From NCBI GenBank assembly GCA_017518735.1, contig JAFWTY010000026.1, positions 118,711 through 182,710 of the forward strand: a DNA stretch of 64,000 nucleotides, in the 5' to 3' direction. The position numbers and the translations under genes were made by a program. This document shows positions 26,360 to 34,823 of the stretch, in pieces. Source of the DNA: Lachnospiraceae bacterium. Its GTDB lineage: Bacteria; Bacillota; Clostridia; Lachnospirales; Lachnospiraceae. The notes beneath the pieces are model-generated. The model was not told the origin of the DNA. It ran no database searches and worked only from the letters and a program-made list of their open reading frames with translations. Each line of letters begins with the position of its first letter. Positions within the stretch are counted from its first letter, which is position 1.

Positions 26360-26415
26360 TGGCGTGTATGAAATTTGAGATTGACAGATAAAAATTATTC
26401 GTTTATCATAAAGCG

Positions 26416-26517
26416 CAATTGAGGGAGTAGGACGCCTGCAAAATTCTTCTGCAGGAAACAGATCGTCATCCCGGCAGTTCTTTTGCCCGGTCTGTTTTGA
26501 AAAGTGCGAGACTCATG
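26416..26517 (+). ncRNA. yybP-ykoY-type (manganese) riboswitch aptamer
   Basis: Elements in order match this class. An opening AATTGAGGGAGTAGG carries the conserved GGGAGUAG. A hairpin CCTGCA..TGCAGG is followed by AAACAGATCGTCAT, which resembles the ACAAAGUCGUCA core. A second hairpin CCGGC..GCCCGG comes next, then TCTGTT pairing back to AACAGA. The end GCGAGACTCAT closes P1 with ATTGAG. This class binds Mn2+ and is known for MntP, TerC-family and P-type ATPase genes. Here it precedes an ABC transporter. CTCATGT can instead pair with ACGTGAG (26534-26540), and GGCATACG with CGTCGTGCC of the terminator, giving a plausible switch. Confidence 0.72.
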
Positions 26518-26567
26518 TAGAGCTTTTTGGCATACGTGAGGGTCCTTTTATAAGAAATGAATTCAAC

Positions 26568-26595
26568 CGTCGTGCCGAAAGGCATGACGTTTTTT
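26568..26595 (+). terminator. intrinsic terminator of the riboswitch expression platform
   Basis: CGTCGTGCC and GGCATGACG form a 9-bp stem closed by a GAAA tetraloop and followed by six T. It lies 32 bases before the ATPase start codon, after the aptamer, so it should act as an attenuator. Confidence 0.8.
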
Positions 26596-26627
26596 CATTT
26601 TTTGATAAACGAAGGAGGAGAGCACTT

Positions 26628-27344
26628 ATGTCAGAAGAGGAAAGAAAATTTCTGGAAATCGTGGATCTGAAAAAAGGATTCGGAAGCGGAGACACCAGAC
26701 AGGAGGTATTGAAAGGCTTAAGCTTTTCAGTCGCAAAAGGTGAGTTCTGTGTGCTTTTGGGACCTTCCGGAAGCGGCAAATCCACCCTGTTAAACATTAT
26801 CGGAGGAATCGACAACCCGGACTCGGGTTACATCTCCATCAACGGCGACAAACTGGAGGAAATGGGCGAGAAAGGCCTGACTCAGTATCGTCGCAAACAT
26901 CTCGGGTACGTCTTTCAGATGTACAACTTAATCCCGAACTTAAATGTTAAAGAGAATATTGAAGTCGGAGCCTATCTTTCCGACAATCCCCTGGAAATCG
27001 ACGAGTTACTTGAGACTCTGGGACTTTTCAAACACCGCTACAAATTGCCGAATCAGTTATCCGGCGGACAGCAGCAAAGAGTCAGCATCGGCCGTGCCAT
27101 CGTCAAAAATCCGGACATCCTGCTCTGTGACGAACCTACCGGTGCACTCGACTACAACACTTCAAAGGAAATCTTAAAACTCATAGAAGACGTTAATCAG
27201 AAGTACGGAAACACGATCATCATGGTTACGCACAACGAGGAAATTCGTAAAATGGCCGACCACGTGATCAAACTCCGTGACGGAATGGTTCGTCACAATG
27301 ACATCAATACGAACAAGATCTCCGCTACGGAACTGGATTGGTAG
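26628..27344 (+). CDS. ABC transporter ATPase, MacB/LolD type
   Basis: 238 residues. Walker A GPSGSGKST is at 45-53, the Q-loop in GYVFQMYNLIPNL, signature LSGGQQQRVSIGRAI near 148, Walker B ILLCDEPTGALD, and the switch His in MVTHNEE. This is the MacB/LolD group that powers FtsX-type permeases, usually by mechanotransmission, not by classical transport. AAGGAGG precedes ATG 26628. The next gene, its permease, starts 11 bases after the stop. Expression should depend on the promoter, operators, riboswitch and attenuator upstream. Confidence 0.92.
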   Translation: MSEEERKFLEIVDLKKGFGSGDTRQEVLKGLSFSVAKGEFCVLLGPSGSGKSTLLNIIGGIDNPDSGYISINGDKLEEMGEKGLTQYRRKHLGYVFQMYNLIPNLNVKENIEVGAYLSDNPLEIDELLETLGLFKHRYKLPNQLSGGQQQRVSIGRAIVKNPDILLCDEPTGALDYNTSKEILKLIEDVNQKYGNTIIMVTHNEEIRKMADHVIKLRDGMVRHNDINTNKISATELDW

Positions 27345-27355
27345 GGGGTGATTCG

Positions 27356-30121
27356 ATGAAAAAAATCGCAAATCCCTTAACCAAAAGAGTACCGAGAGAA
27401 TTGCTCGGCGAGTGGCACAAATATCTGGTGATTTTTATCCTGCTGACCGTGACCATCGGTTTCGTTGCGGGAATGTATGTGGCCAACCACAGTATGCTGA
27501 TTTCTCTGGATCTGGCCAACGAAGAGAATGTTCTTGAAGACGGACACTTTGAGCTCAAAGAAAAAGCCGACGGGGAACTGCTTGCAGCCATTTCTTCCGG
27601 CGAGAAAGTCGACTTACGTTCGTACTACATCGATGAGGCGCATAAGAAGATTGATGAAGAAATTGAAAAAGAAGCGCCAAAGGAATTAAAGAAAACTGTT
27701 GAAGAAGAAGTTCGCAAGAAGGTCAAAGAAGAAATAACGAATAAAGTCACCGAAGCCGTAAGAGAAGCCACAGCACCGTTTGCGGCATTCATGACGGAAG
27801 AGGATATTCAAAAACAGATTGATGAAACCGTAAAGAAAACTCTGGACGAAAAATATGAAGATACGGTTGCCGAAGTCCTTCCCGAGGCATATGAGGAAGC
27901 ATTAAAGAGTAAAGAATACCTTGACGAAGTAGAGAAGAGCCGTAAGGAAGCTTACGAAGAAGCCGAGGACGAAATCAACGAAGAGTTCGACAAACAGGAG
28001 GCGAAGAAATCCAGAGCCACCAAGGATGCCGAAGCAAACTTCAAGGCTGTGCCGGTTGCGATTTACGAGAATTTCTTCAAAGACGTTACCGAAGACAATA
28101 ACTTGGACGGCACTTCCGACGGAAAAGTAAGACTTTTCTCTAAGGACGACGAAGTCAACAAGGCAAGTTTCTTAGAGGGTCGCGCTCCCGAGGCAGACGA
28201 TGAAATCGCCATCGACAGAATGCATGCAAACAATAACGACCTGCATGTCGGCGATAAGATCCGCGTGGGCGGCAAAGACTTCACGATTACCGGTCTTTTG
28301 GCTTACGTCAATTACTCCACACTCTATGAGAAAAACACGGACTTGATGTTCGATGCCATAAACTTCGATGTGGCCATGGTTACCGACAATGCATGGCATT
28401 CCGCAAACGGCAAAATTCATTATTCCTACGCTTTCTTCTACGAAGACAGCTACTCAAATGAGGCAGAAGAGAAGAAACTCTCCGACAACTTCATGCAGTC
28501 GCTTCTTTCGCAGACCGTGAAGGCGGAGGACGATCTGGAAGATTATGTTCCGCGGTTTGCCAACAATGCAGTCAACTTCGCTCCCGAAGACATGGGCGGC
28601 GACAAAACCATGGGCGGCGTGTTGCTTTATATCCTAGTGGTTGTACTGGGCTTCATTTTTGCCCTGACCATCATGAGTACAATCACCAAAGAAGCCACGG
28701 TTATCGGAACGCTGCGAGCCTCAGGATACACGAAAGGAGAACTGATTCGCCACTATATGACGATGCCCGTGCTGGTTACCCTGATTGCGGCTATTGTGGG
28801 GAACATCCTTGGCTATACACTTTTCAAAAACACAGTGGTCAACATGTACTTCAACAGCTACAGCCTGCCGAAATATCAGACTTTCTGGTATTACGAAGCC
28901 TTTCTGAAGACGACGGTGATGCCGGTCATTTTGATGATTATGATCACCTTCTTCGTGGTTCGTTACATGTTACGGCTTTCGCCCCTTCGCTTCCTGCGCA
29001 AGGATCTGAAGGTGACCAGAAGAAAGAAGGCCATGCGCCTGCCAAGATTCAAGTTCATGAACCGCTTCCGCTTAAGAGTGGTTTTGCAGAATATTCCGAA
29101 CTATCTGGTGCTTTTCGTGGGAATCTTCTTCGTGGTCTTCATGGCAACCTTCGCTTTCGGTTTGAAAACCACGCTGAAGAACTACCAGGATCATGTGGTG
29201 GATGATATGTTCGCGAAATACCAGTATGTGCTGAAAAGTACCGAAGACGAAGACGGCAACAAACTGACCACAATCGTAGGTGATGCCGAACAGTTCAGTA
29301 TGGAAACGCTGTATACGGTGGACGGAAGAAAGACAGACGAGCCGATTTCCGTTTACGGAATTGAAGATGGCAGCCGGTATATCGATGTGGATACGGCAGC
29401 CCTTACCGAAAACGAAGTCTTTGTCTCCAGTGCATATCAGGACAAATTCAAACTGCATATCGGAGACGAAATCACACTGAAAGAACGGTATGTGGACAAT
29501 ACGTATACGTTTAAAATCGCCGGTGTTTACAGTTATCTCGGCGGATTAAACATCGTCATGGGCTTAGAGGAATTCAATACGACCTTCGGATATCCGGATG
29601 GTTCCTTTAACGGATATCTCTCCAACGAAGAGATTACGGACATCGAGGAAAAGTATATCGCCATGTCCATCACCGAAGACGACATCACGAAGGTTTCCAG
29701 ACAACTTGATCATTCCATGGGAAGCTACGTGGATTACTTCAAGGTGGTCTGCCTAATCTTCGCAGGCATATTGATTTATCTGTTAACCAAAGTCATCATT
29801 GAAAAAAACGAAAACTCCATCTCCATGGTCAAAATCCTCGGTTACAAAAACGGAGAAATCTCTTCCCTGTATCTGATGAGTACGACCTGGATGGTAATTA
29901 TTTCTGCCGTGATTTCTTCCCTGTTCGGAGCAAAGTCGCTCGAACTTGTCTGGAACATCATCATCGGTCAGATGGACGGCTGGCTTCCGTCCTACATTCC
30001 GCCCGTGAGTTACGTGTGGATCGTGCTAATGATTATTGCTGCATATTTGGTGGTCATGTTCATCGACTACAGAAGAATCTGCAAGATCCCGATGGACCAG
30101 GCTTTGAAGAATGTGGAATAA
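27356..30121 (+). CDS. FtsX-like ABC permease with charged coiled-coil insertion
   Basis: 921 residues. One membrane helix (about 25-45) is followed by an external domain that includes a long, highly charged, Lys/Glu-rich and probably coiled-coil segment (about 90-240). A MacB-like periplasmic-type domain with DDEIAIDRMHANNNDLHVGDK follows. The first FtsX unit of three helices begins near 420 (GVLLYILVVVLGFIFALT). A second external domain and FtsX unit lie at about 565-900. This is the architecture of Firmicutes peptide, lipid or antibiotic-response exporters. ATG 27356 with AGGGGGTG before it is chosen over an upstream GTG at 27338. Substrate unknown; a metal link is suggested only by the regulatory region. 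Confidence 0.87.
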   Translation: MKKIANPLTKRVPRELLGEWHKYLVIFILLTVTIGFVAGMYVANHSMLISLDLANEENVLEDGHFELKEKADGELLAAISSGEKVDLRSYYIDEAHKKIDEEIEKEAPKELKKTVEEEVRKKVKEEITNKVTEAVREATAPFAAFMTEEDIQKQIDETVKKTLDEKYEDTVAEVLPEAYEEALKSKEYLDEVEKSRKEAYEEAEDEINEEFDKQEAKKSRATKDAEANFKAVPVAIYENFFKDVTEDNNLDGTSDGKVRLFSKDDEVNKASFLEGRAPEADDEIAIDRMHANNNDLHVGDKIRVGGKDFTITGLLAYVNYSTLYEKNTDLMFDAINFDVAMVTDNAWHSANGKIHYSYAFFYEDSYSNEAEEKKLSDNFMQSLLSQTVKAEDDLEDYVPRFANNAVNFAPEDMGGDKTMGGVLLYILVVVLGFIFALTIMSTITKEATVIGTLRASGYTKGELIRHYMTMPVLVTLIAAIVGNILGYTLFKNTVVNMYFNSYSLPKYQTFWYYEAFLKTTVMPVILMIMITFFVVRYMLRLSPLRFLRKDLKVTRRKKAMRLPRFKFMNRFRLRVVLQNIPNYLVLFVGIFFVVFMATFAFGLKTTLKNYQDHVVDDMFAKYQYVLKSTEDEDGNKLTTIVGDAEQFSMETLYTVDGRKTDEPISVYGIEDGSRYIDVDTAALTENEVFVSSAYQDKFKLHIGDEITLKERYVDNTYTFKIAGVYSYLGGLNIVMGLEEFNTTFGYPDGSFNGYLSNEEITDIEEKYIAMSITEDDITKVSRQLDHSMGSYVDYFKVVCLIFAGILIYLLTKVIIEKNENSISMVKILGYKNGEISSLYLMSTTWMVIISAVISSLFGAKSLELVWNIIIGQMDGWLPSYIPPVSYVWIVLMIIAAYLVVMFIDYRRICKIPMDQALKNVE

Positions 30122-30140
30122 ATCCTCGAACCAAGGGCAA

Positions 30141-30947
30141 CTATTTTAAACTGATTACCCCTGCCATCGTTCCGCGCTTTCCTTTGCTGGCACGATGGGA
30201 GAAAAAGATATCCGAATTACAGCAGGTGCAAAGCCCGGAGATATGAATGTTTTCTTCGGGTATCCCTGCATAAAGAAGCATTTCCAAATTAATACGCCAT
30301 AAATCGATGTCGAATTTTCCGCTCTCTTTCTTAAAAAACCATGCATCATCCAGATAAGGAAACTCAACAAACTCGGAAAAAACATCGACGTCGGTTTCAA
30401 AACAACACATTCCGATGGAGGGGCCGATTCCTGCCAAAATATCTTCCGGCTTACAGCCGTAGTCGGATTGCATCCTTTCCACCATTTTTGATCCAATCTC
30501 CTGAGCGGTTCCCTTCCAGCCGGAGTGTGCGATTCCGATAACTTTTTTGACGGGATCGTAGAAGAAAATCGGAACACAGTCTGCAAAAGTAGCAGTCAAA
30601 ACCAGGCCGGGAATGTCCGTCAGAAGCCCGTCCACACCATCGTAAGGAAAATCTCTCCAGATACCGGCGCCGGCATCAGCCTCCGTTACATTGCGGATGG
30701 TATCGCCGTGTTCCAAGTTCGCAAGTACGATTTTTTCGGGATCCAAATCTAAAGTCCTGCAAAGAATACGATAATTCATCTTAATGTTTTCCAGATCATC
30801 ACCGGTATGAATCCCCATATTCAAAGAAGAATAGTAGCCTGTGCTGACACCGCATTCGCGTGACGTAAAGGCGTGCACGATTTCAGGGTGCTCGTCAAAA
30901 GCAGGGAAGGTATAGTAGCGGACTTCGTTTTTGTAGTTTTCTTTCAT
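30141..30947 (-). CDS. pgeF: peptidoglycan editing factor / multicopper-like oxidase PgeF (YfiH)
   Basis: 268 residues of the YfiH/DUF152 (COG1496) family, related to LACC1. Members act as purine nucleoside phosphorylase/adenosine deaminase-like enzymes, and in E. coli PgeF prevents misincorporation of L-Ser into peptidoglycan. Conserved metal-ligand regions are visible: LEHGDTI, TATFADCVPIFFYD, IAHSGWKGTAQEI and GPSIGMCCFE, plus SGLCTC and the C-terminal SHRASKGKRGTMAGVISL. The gene runs against the ABC operon and ends 20 bases from it. The ATG at 30947 is the first residue that keeps the usual FTSRECGVS N-terminal block in place. Confidence 0.9.
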   Translation of the reverse strand: MKENYKNEVRYYTFPAFDEHPEIVHAFTSRECGVSTGYYSSLNMGIHTGDDLENIKMNYRILCRTLDLDPEKIVLANLEHGDTIRNVTEADAGAGIWRDFPYDGVDGLLTDIPGLVLTATFADCVPIFFYDPVKKVIGIAHSGWKGTAQEIGSKMVERMQSDYGCKPEDILAGIGPSIGMCCFETDVDVFSEFVEFPYLDDAWFFKKESGKFDIDLWRINLEMLLYAGIPEENIHISGLCTCCNSDIFFSHRASKGKRGTMAGVISLK

Positions 30948-31013
30948 GTTTGTGGTTTCCTGTAAGTTGATTGGATTGCGGAACGGAGCCGAAAAAGCCC
31001 CTAAAATGGGAGG

Positions 31014-31042
31014 ATGCCCGGTATGCTAACGCACCCGGGCAT
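31014..31042. other. unassigned hairpin
   Basis: ATGCCCGG and CCGGGCAT pair around a 13-base loop. There is no T-run on either strand, so termination is doubtful. It lies in the leader region of pgeF on the minus strand. Confidence 0.45.
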
Positions 31043-31110
31043 TCAATCTGAAAAAGTTATTTGAAATATCACAATTGTTTTGTTATCCACAAAGAAGGAG
31101 GAATCTTCTT

Positions 31111-31200
31111 ATGGTTCTTATAATAAAGGGTGAATATAGACAAACAATGTTTTTCAAATCAACAATCTGTAAATTGTTTATGAACAAAGTGTTAACATAA
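31111..31200 (+). CDS. possible 29-residue peptide with strong ribosome site
   Basis: AAGGAGG stands about 14 bases before ATG 31111. The frame starts MVLIIKGEYRQTMFFKS and ends at TAA 31198-31200. The peptide is basic with hydrophobic ends. It occupies the 270-bp gap between two minus-strand genes. A DnaA-box-like TTATCCACA lies just upstream at 31083-31091. No function can be assigned, and it may be chance. Confidence 0.35.
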   Translation: MVLIIKGEYRQTMFFKSTICKLFMNKVLT

Positions 31201-31220
31201 CACTTTATGCGCCGAGTCGC

Positions 31221-31742
31221 TTATACGTGCTTCGGTTCGGGATAGTCCACGCCGAAGGTTTCAACGGTTACCGTCTTCATACGCTGCGGTTTTAAAGGCT
31301 TGTCGCTGTAGTCTGTTTCGGTTTCGGCGATGGCGTTTACAACTTCCATACCCTCGATGATCTTTCCGAATGCCGCATATTCTCCGTCCAGATGGGGAGA
31401 ATCTTTATGCATTAAGAAAAACTGGCTTCCCGCAGAATTCGGCATCATGGAGCGAGCCATGGAAAGAACACCTGCCGTGTGCTTTAAGTTGTTTTCAAAA
31501 CCGTTGGAGGCAAATTCGCCTTTGATATGATAGCCGGGGCCGCCGGTTCCTCTTCCGTCGGGATCGCCGCCCTGAATCATGAATCCGTAGATGACGCGGT
31601 GAAAAATCAAGCCGTCATAAAAATTCTTCTTTATTAAAGAGATAAAATTGTTTACGCTTTCCGGAGCAATTTCCGGATAAAGTTCCGCCTTCATAACGGA
31701 GCCGTCTTCCATGGTAATGGTTACGATAGGATTCTGTGCCAT
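31221..31742 (-). CDS. cyclophilin-type peptidyl-prolyl isomerase
   Basis: 173 residues without signal peptide, so a cytosolic PPIase that speeds X-Pro bond isomerisation. Family motifs: FHRVIYGFMIQGGDPDGRGTG, LSMARSMMPNSAGSQFFL, LDGEYAAFGKIIEGMEVVNAI. The catalytic Arg in FHRV and the Q in GSQFF are present. On the minus strand, AGAAAGGAAA precedes the ATG, and TATAAT lies about 65 bases upstream. It is transcribed alone. Confidence 0.93.
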   Translation of the reverse strand: MAQNPIVTITMEDGSVMKAELYPEIAPESVNNFISLIKKNFYDGLIFHRVIYGFMIQGGDPDGRGTGGPGYHIKGEFASNGFENNLKHTAGVLSMARSMMPNSAGSQFFLMHKDSPHLDGEYAAFGKIIEGMEVVNAIAETETDYSDKPLKPQRMKTVTVETFGVDYPEPKHV

Positions 31743-31892
31743 ATTATTTTCCTTTCTGAGCAGGTCTTATAGAATACTCTTCGGCGAATCTAAAACCGCC
31801 TTAATTATTATACCTCATTATTTGCTTTTTTTGAATGGTCCATGATAGAATAAATGCATCCGTTGTTTGGGGAATTTATAAGGAGACAGTCT

Positions 31893-33326
31893 ATGTTTCG
31901 TGAAGATTTTGTTTGGGGCGTAGCATCAAGTGCATATCAGGTAGAAGGAACGGATCCCGTAAACGTGCGCGGTAAGTGTATCTGGGATACTTTTTCCGAA
32001 GCAAATCCCAAAAACACCAAGGGTGGAAACGGACTGACCGCCTGCGACCATATGCATAAATACAAAGAAGATTTTGCGATGATGCGGGAACTTGGAATCA
32101 AGGCATACCGCTTTTCCATTAACTGGTGTCGTATTCTTCCGAACGGAAGAGGAGAGGTCAGTGAGGCCGGAGTTGCTTTTTATCGTGATTTGATTTCTTC
32201 GATGATCGAGAATGGAATCACGCCGTATCTGACACTGTACCACTGGGACCTTCCGCAGGCGCTCGAAGATGAGGGCGGCTGGGTGAATCCCGGTATTGTG
32301 GATGATTTTGCGGAATATGCACGTATCGTTGCGGAGCGTTTTTCGGATCTGGTGGAGAACTTCTTTACCATCAATGAGCCGCAGTGCGTCATCGGACTCG
32401 GCTATGTGGTCGGAGTCCATGCACCGGGCAAGATCCTTTCCTATAAGGAAACCGTTCAGGCGTCGATTAACCTTTTGAAAGCGCATGGCTCGGCGGTAAT
32501 TGCTCTTCGTAAGTATTCGGTAAGACCGATCAAGGTAGGATATGCGCCGACCTGTACCGTGCCGATTCCCGCTACGGATTCGCCCGAAGATATCGAAGCG
32601 GCAAGAAAAAAATATTTCTCTGTTACGAAAAACACCTGGAACTGGGCATGGAACGCAGCCTGGTTTTCCGATCCGGCCCTGCTCGGAAAGTTTCCCGAGG
32701 ACGGACTGGAAATCTTTAAGGATGACATGCCGGAGATTACCGAGGAAGATATGAAGCTGATTCATCAGCCGATCGATTTCCTGGGACAAAACATATACAA
32801 CGGTTACTATATTAAGGCCGGCGCGGACGGGGAGCCTGTGGATGTAGACAGATATCCCGGCTATCAGGAGACCGCGGTACACTGGCCGATTATGGAGGAA
32901 TGCCTCTATTGGGGAGCCAGATTTGCGTATGAACGCTACAACATCCCAGTTATCATTACCGAGAACGGTTCCGCCTGTCATGACGCAATTTCCCTGGACG
33001 GAAAAGTACATGACCCGAACCGTATCGATTTCCTCGATCGCTACATTTCCGCCCTGCAGCAGGCGGCTGACGATGGTGTGGATGTAAGAGGATATTTCCT
33101 CTGGTCCGTTATGGATAACTTTGAGTGGGACCAGGGTTACCACGGAAGATTCGGAATCATCTATGTGGATTTTGTTACATTAAAGAGAATTCCGAAGGAC
33201 AGTGCGTACTGGTATAAGTCCGTTATGGAACAGAACGGACGCAATCTTGCAATCAATACCGGACTTTGGAAACGCAGCGCCAGATGGCAGCAGGAAGAAA
33301 GTTCGAATTTGGTAAAACAGTTATAA
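31893..33326 (+). CDS. GH1 family beta-glucosidase
   Basis: 477 residues, no signal peptide. Retaining glycosidase that hydrolyses beta-linked glucosides such as cellobiose inside the cell. Signature elements are FVWGVASSAYQVEG near the start, acid/base Glu in FTINEP (about 162), nucleophile Glu in VIITENGS (about 357) and FLWSVMDNFEWDQGY, whose Glu and Trp line the sugar site and favour non-phosphorylated substrates over 6-phospho-glucosides. AAGGAGA precedes ATG 31893; an earlier in-frame start at 31854 is rejected. No PTS genes are nearby, in keeping with free glucosides. Confidence 0.93.
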   Translation: MFREDFVWGVASSAYQVEGTDPVNVRGKCIWDTFSEANPKNTKGGNGLTACDHMHKYKEDFAMMRELGIKAYRFSINWCRILPNGRGEVSEAGVAFYRDLISSMIENGITPYLTLYHWDLPQALEDEGGWVNPGIVDDFAEYARIVAERFSDLVENFFTINEPQCVIGLGYVVGVHAPGKILSYKETVQASINLLKAHGSAVIALRKYSVRPIKVGYAPTCTVPIPATDSPEDIEAARKKYFSVTKNTWNWAWNAAWFSDPALLGKFPEDGLEIFKDDMPEITEEDMKLIHQPIDFLGQNIYNGYYIKAGADGEPVDVDRYPGYQETAVHWPIMEECLYWGARFAYERYNIPVIITENGSACHDAISLDGKVHDPNRIDFLDRYISALQQAADDGVDVRGYFLWSVMDNFEWDQGYHGRFGIIYVDFVTLKRIPKDSAYWYKSVMEQNGRNLAINTGLWKRSARWQQEESSNLVKQL

Positions 33327-33356
33327 AAGTAATAAGAAAGAGAGATAGAAAGCATC

Positions 33357-34541
33357 ATGATTAACCAGGAATTTAAAGACATGATTCAGGCACCGAGTGT
33401 CATTCGTGCACTTGCGGGATATGCCGTACAAAGAGGAAAAGAGATCGGATACGAGAACGTTTTTGATTATTCTCTCGGAAACCCTTCCGTACCGGTTCCC
33501 GATGAACTGACCAAAACGATGATCGAACTCCTTCAGACGAAGGATTCGTCCTATCTTCACGGCTACAGTCCGAACCCCGGAAATCCGATGGCCAGGGAAG
33601 CAACCGCAGCACACTTAAACAAAGTATTCGGCATGGATTACACCATGGAGCACATCTTCATGACTTCCGGTGCGGCAGGCGCGGTAGCACATGCGCTCCG
33701 CTGTGTAACAAAACCGGGCGATGAAGTACTGACCTTTGCTCCGTACTTCCCGGAATACAATCCTTACGTCAATAAAACCGGTGCGGTATTGAAAGTGGTT
33801 CCTGCGGATACAACGTCCTTCCAGATCAATTTTGATGCATTCGAAGAGATGTTAAATCCGAGGGTAATGGCAGTGCTGATCAACACGCCGAACAACCCTT
33901 CCGGTATCGTTTACTCCACCGAAACCATTAAAAAACTGGCAGAAATCCTGGAAGCAAAACAGAAGGAATACGGCCATGATATCTTCATCATTTCCGATGA
34001 ACCGTATCGCGAGATTGTTTTTGCAGGCGTGGATGCTCCGTATGTATCGAAGTTCTACGACAATACCTTATCCTGCTATTCCTATTCCAAGTCCCTTTCC
34101 ATCCCCGGAGAGCGTCTCGGTTATGTAGCAGTCAATCCCAGAGCAACCGATGCGAAACTGATTGTTCCGATGTGCTGCCAGATCTCCAGAGGAACCGGTC
34201 ATAACTGCCCGGCATCCTTAATCCAGATTGCGGTTGCAAAATGCATTGATCTGACCTCGGACCTTTCCGTTTACGAAACCAACATGAACATCATTTATAA
34301 GGAACTGGTAGACCTAGGCTTCGAAGTGGTAAAACCGGGCGGAACCTTCTATATCTTCCCGAAGGCACTTGAAGAGGATGCAATCGCATTTTCCGAAAAA
34401 GCCAAGAAATACGACTTAATCCTGGTACCCAGTGACTCTTTCGGTGTAAAGGGATACTTCCGTATGGCATATTGCATCGATACCGAAAAAGTGGAGCGTT
34501 CCTTAGAGGCTCTTCGTAAATTTGTCAAGAGCGAATACTAA
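33357..34541 (+). CDS. class I/II PLP-dependent aminotransferase
   Basis: 394 residues. The fold-type I aminotransferase motifs are clear: TSGAAGAVAHALR near the PLP phosphate, NTPNNPSGIVY, ISDEPYREI and the PLP lysine in SYSKSLSIPGERLGY (about 245). The C-terminal RMAYCID arginine binds the substrate carboxylate. It belongs to the aspartate-aminotransferase-like group, frequently annotated as pyridoxal-phosphate-dependent aminotransferase in Lachnospiraceae, without a proven substrate. It starts 30 bases after the GH1 stop with AGAAAGAGAG ahead, so it may be co-transcribed, though a metabolic link is not obvious. Confidence 0.88.
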   Translation: MINQEFKDMIQAPSVIRALAGYAVQRGKEIGYENVFDYSLGNPSVPVPDELTKTMIELLQTKDSSYLHGYSPNPGNPMAREATAAHLNKVFGMDYTMEHIFMTSGAAGAVAHALRCVTKPGDEVLTFAPYFPEYNPYVNKTGAVLKVVPADTTSFQINFDAFEEMLNPRVMAVLINTPNNPSGIVYSTETIKKLAEILEAKQKEYGHDIFIISDEPYREIVFAGVDAPYVSKFYDNTLSCYSYSKSLSIPGERLGYVAVNPRATDAKLIVPMCCQISRGTGHNCPASLIQIAVAKCIDLTSDLSVYETNMNIIYKELVDLGFEVVKPGGTFYIFPKALEEDAIAFSEKAKKYDLILVPSDSFGVKGYFRMAYCIDTEKVERSLEALRKFVKSEY

Positions 34542-34695
34542 AGAATTGATTAAAAAGAAATAAAAAAAGAGGGTTGCATTTTTCCTTTTGAGTAAAAACG
34601 GAGAATTTCCGGGGAAAATATTGTGCATTATCGACAAGAAACCTCTGCAAATCCTATGAAATATGGGTAAAAAAGCAGAAAAATGCCCATTTCCT

Positions 34696-34724
34696 TTGAC
34701 TTTTCGGGCTTTTTGCATTAAAAT
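34696..34724 (+). promoter_or_regulatory. promoter of the H1-like gene
   Basis: TTGACT at 34696-34701, 17-base spacer, TAAAAT at 34719-34724. A 100-base leader follows. Confidence 0.7.
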
Positions 34725-34823
34725 TTCTTTAGTTTATGGGCAACCATAACAATTTTTTATTGTTAGTAAAAGCAGTTAATGATAATTCTAAACACGTTAA
34801 GTGAAAGGAAGGAGTCAGGAATC

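Noticed and set aside
31014..31042. Terminator of pgeF or cyclophilin
   Set aside because: It lies upstream of pgeF's start, not behind either gene, and lacks T-runs.
31083..31091. Replication origin
   Set aside because: Only a single DnaA box is seen, without a cluster, an AT-rich unwinding element, dnaA or dnaN nearby.
31926..33143. 405-codon open frame antisense to the GH1 gene
   Set aside because: It mirrors the real gene's codon structure; the GH1 protein has all catalytic motifs and a good ribosome site, while the antisense frame shows no family motif.
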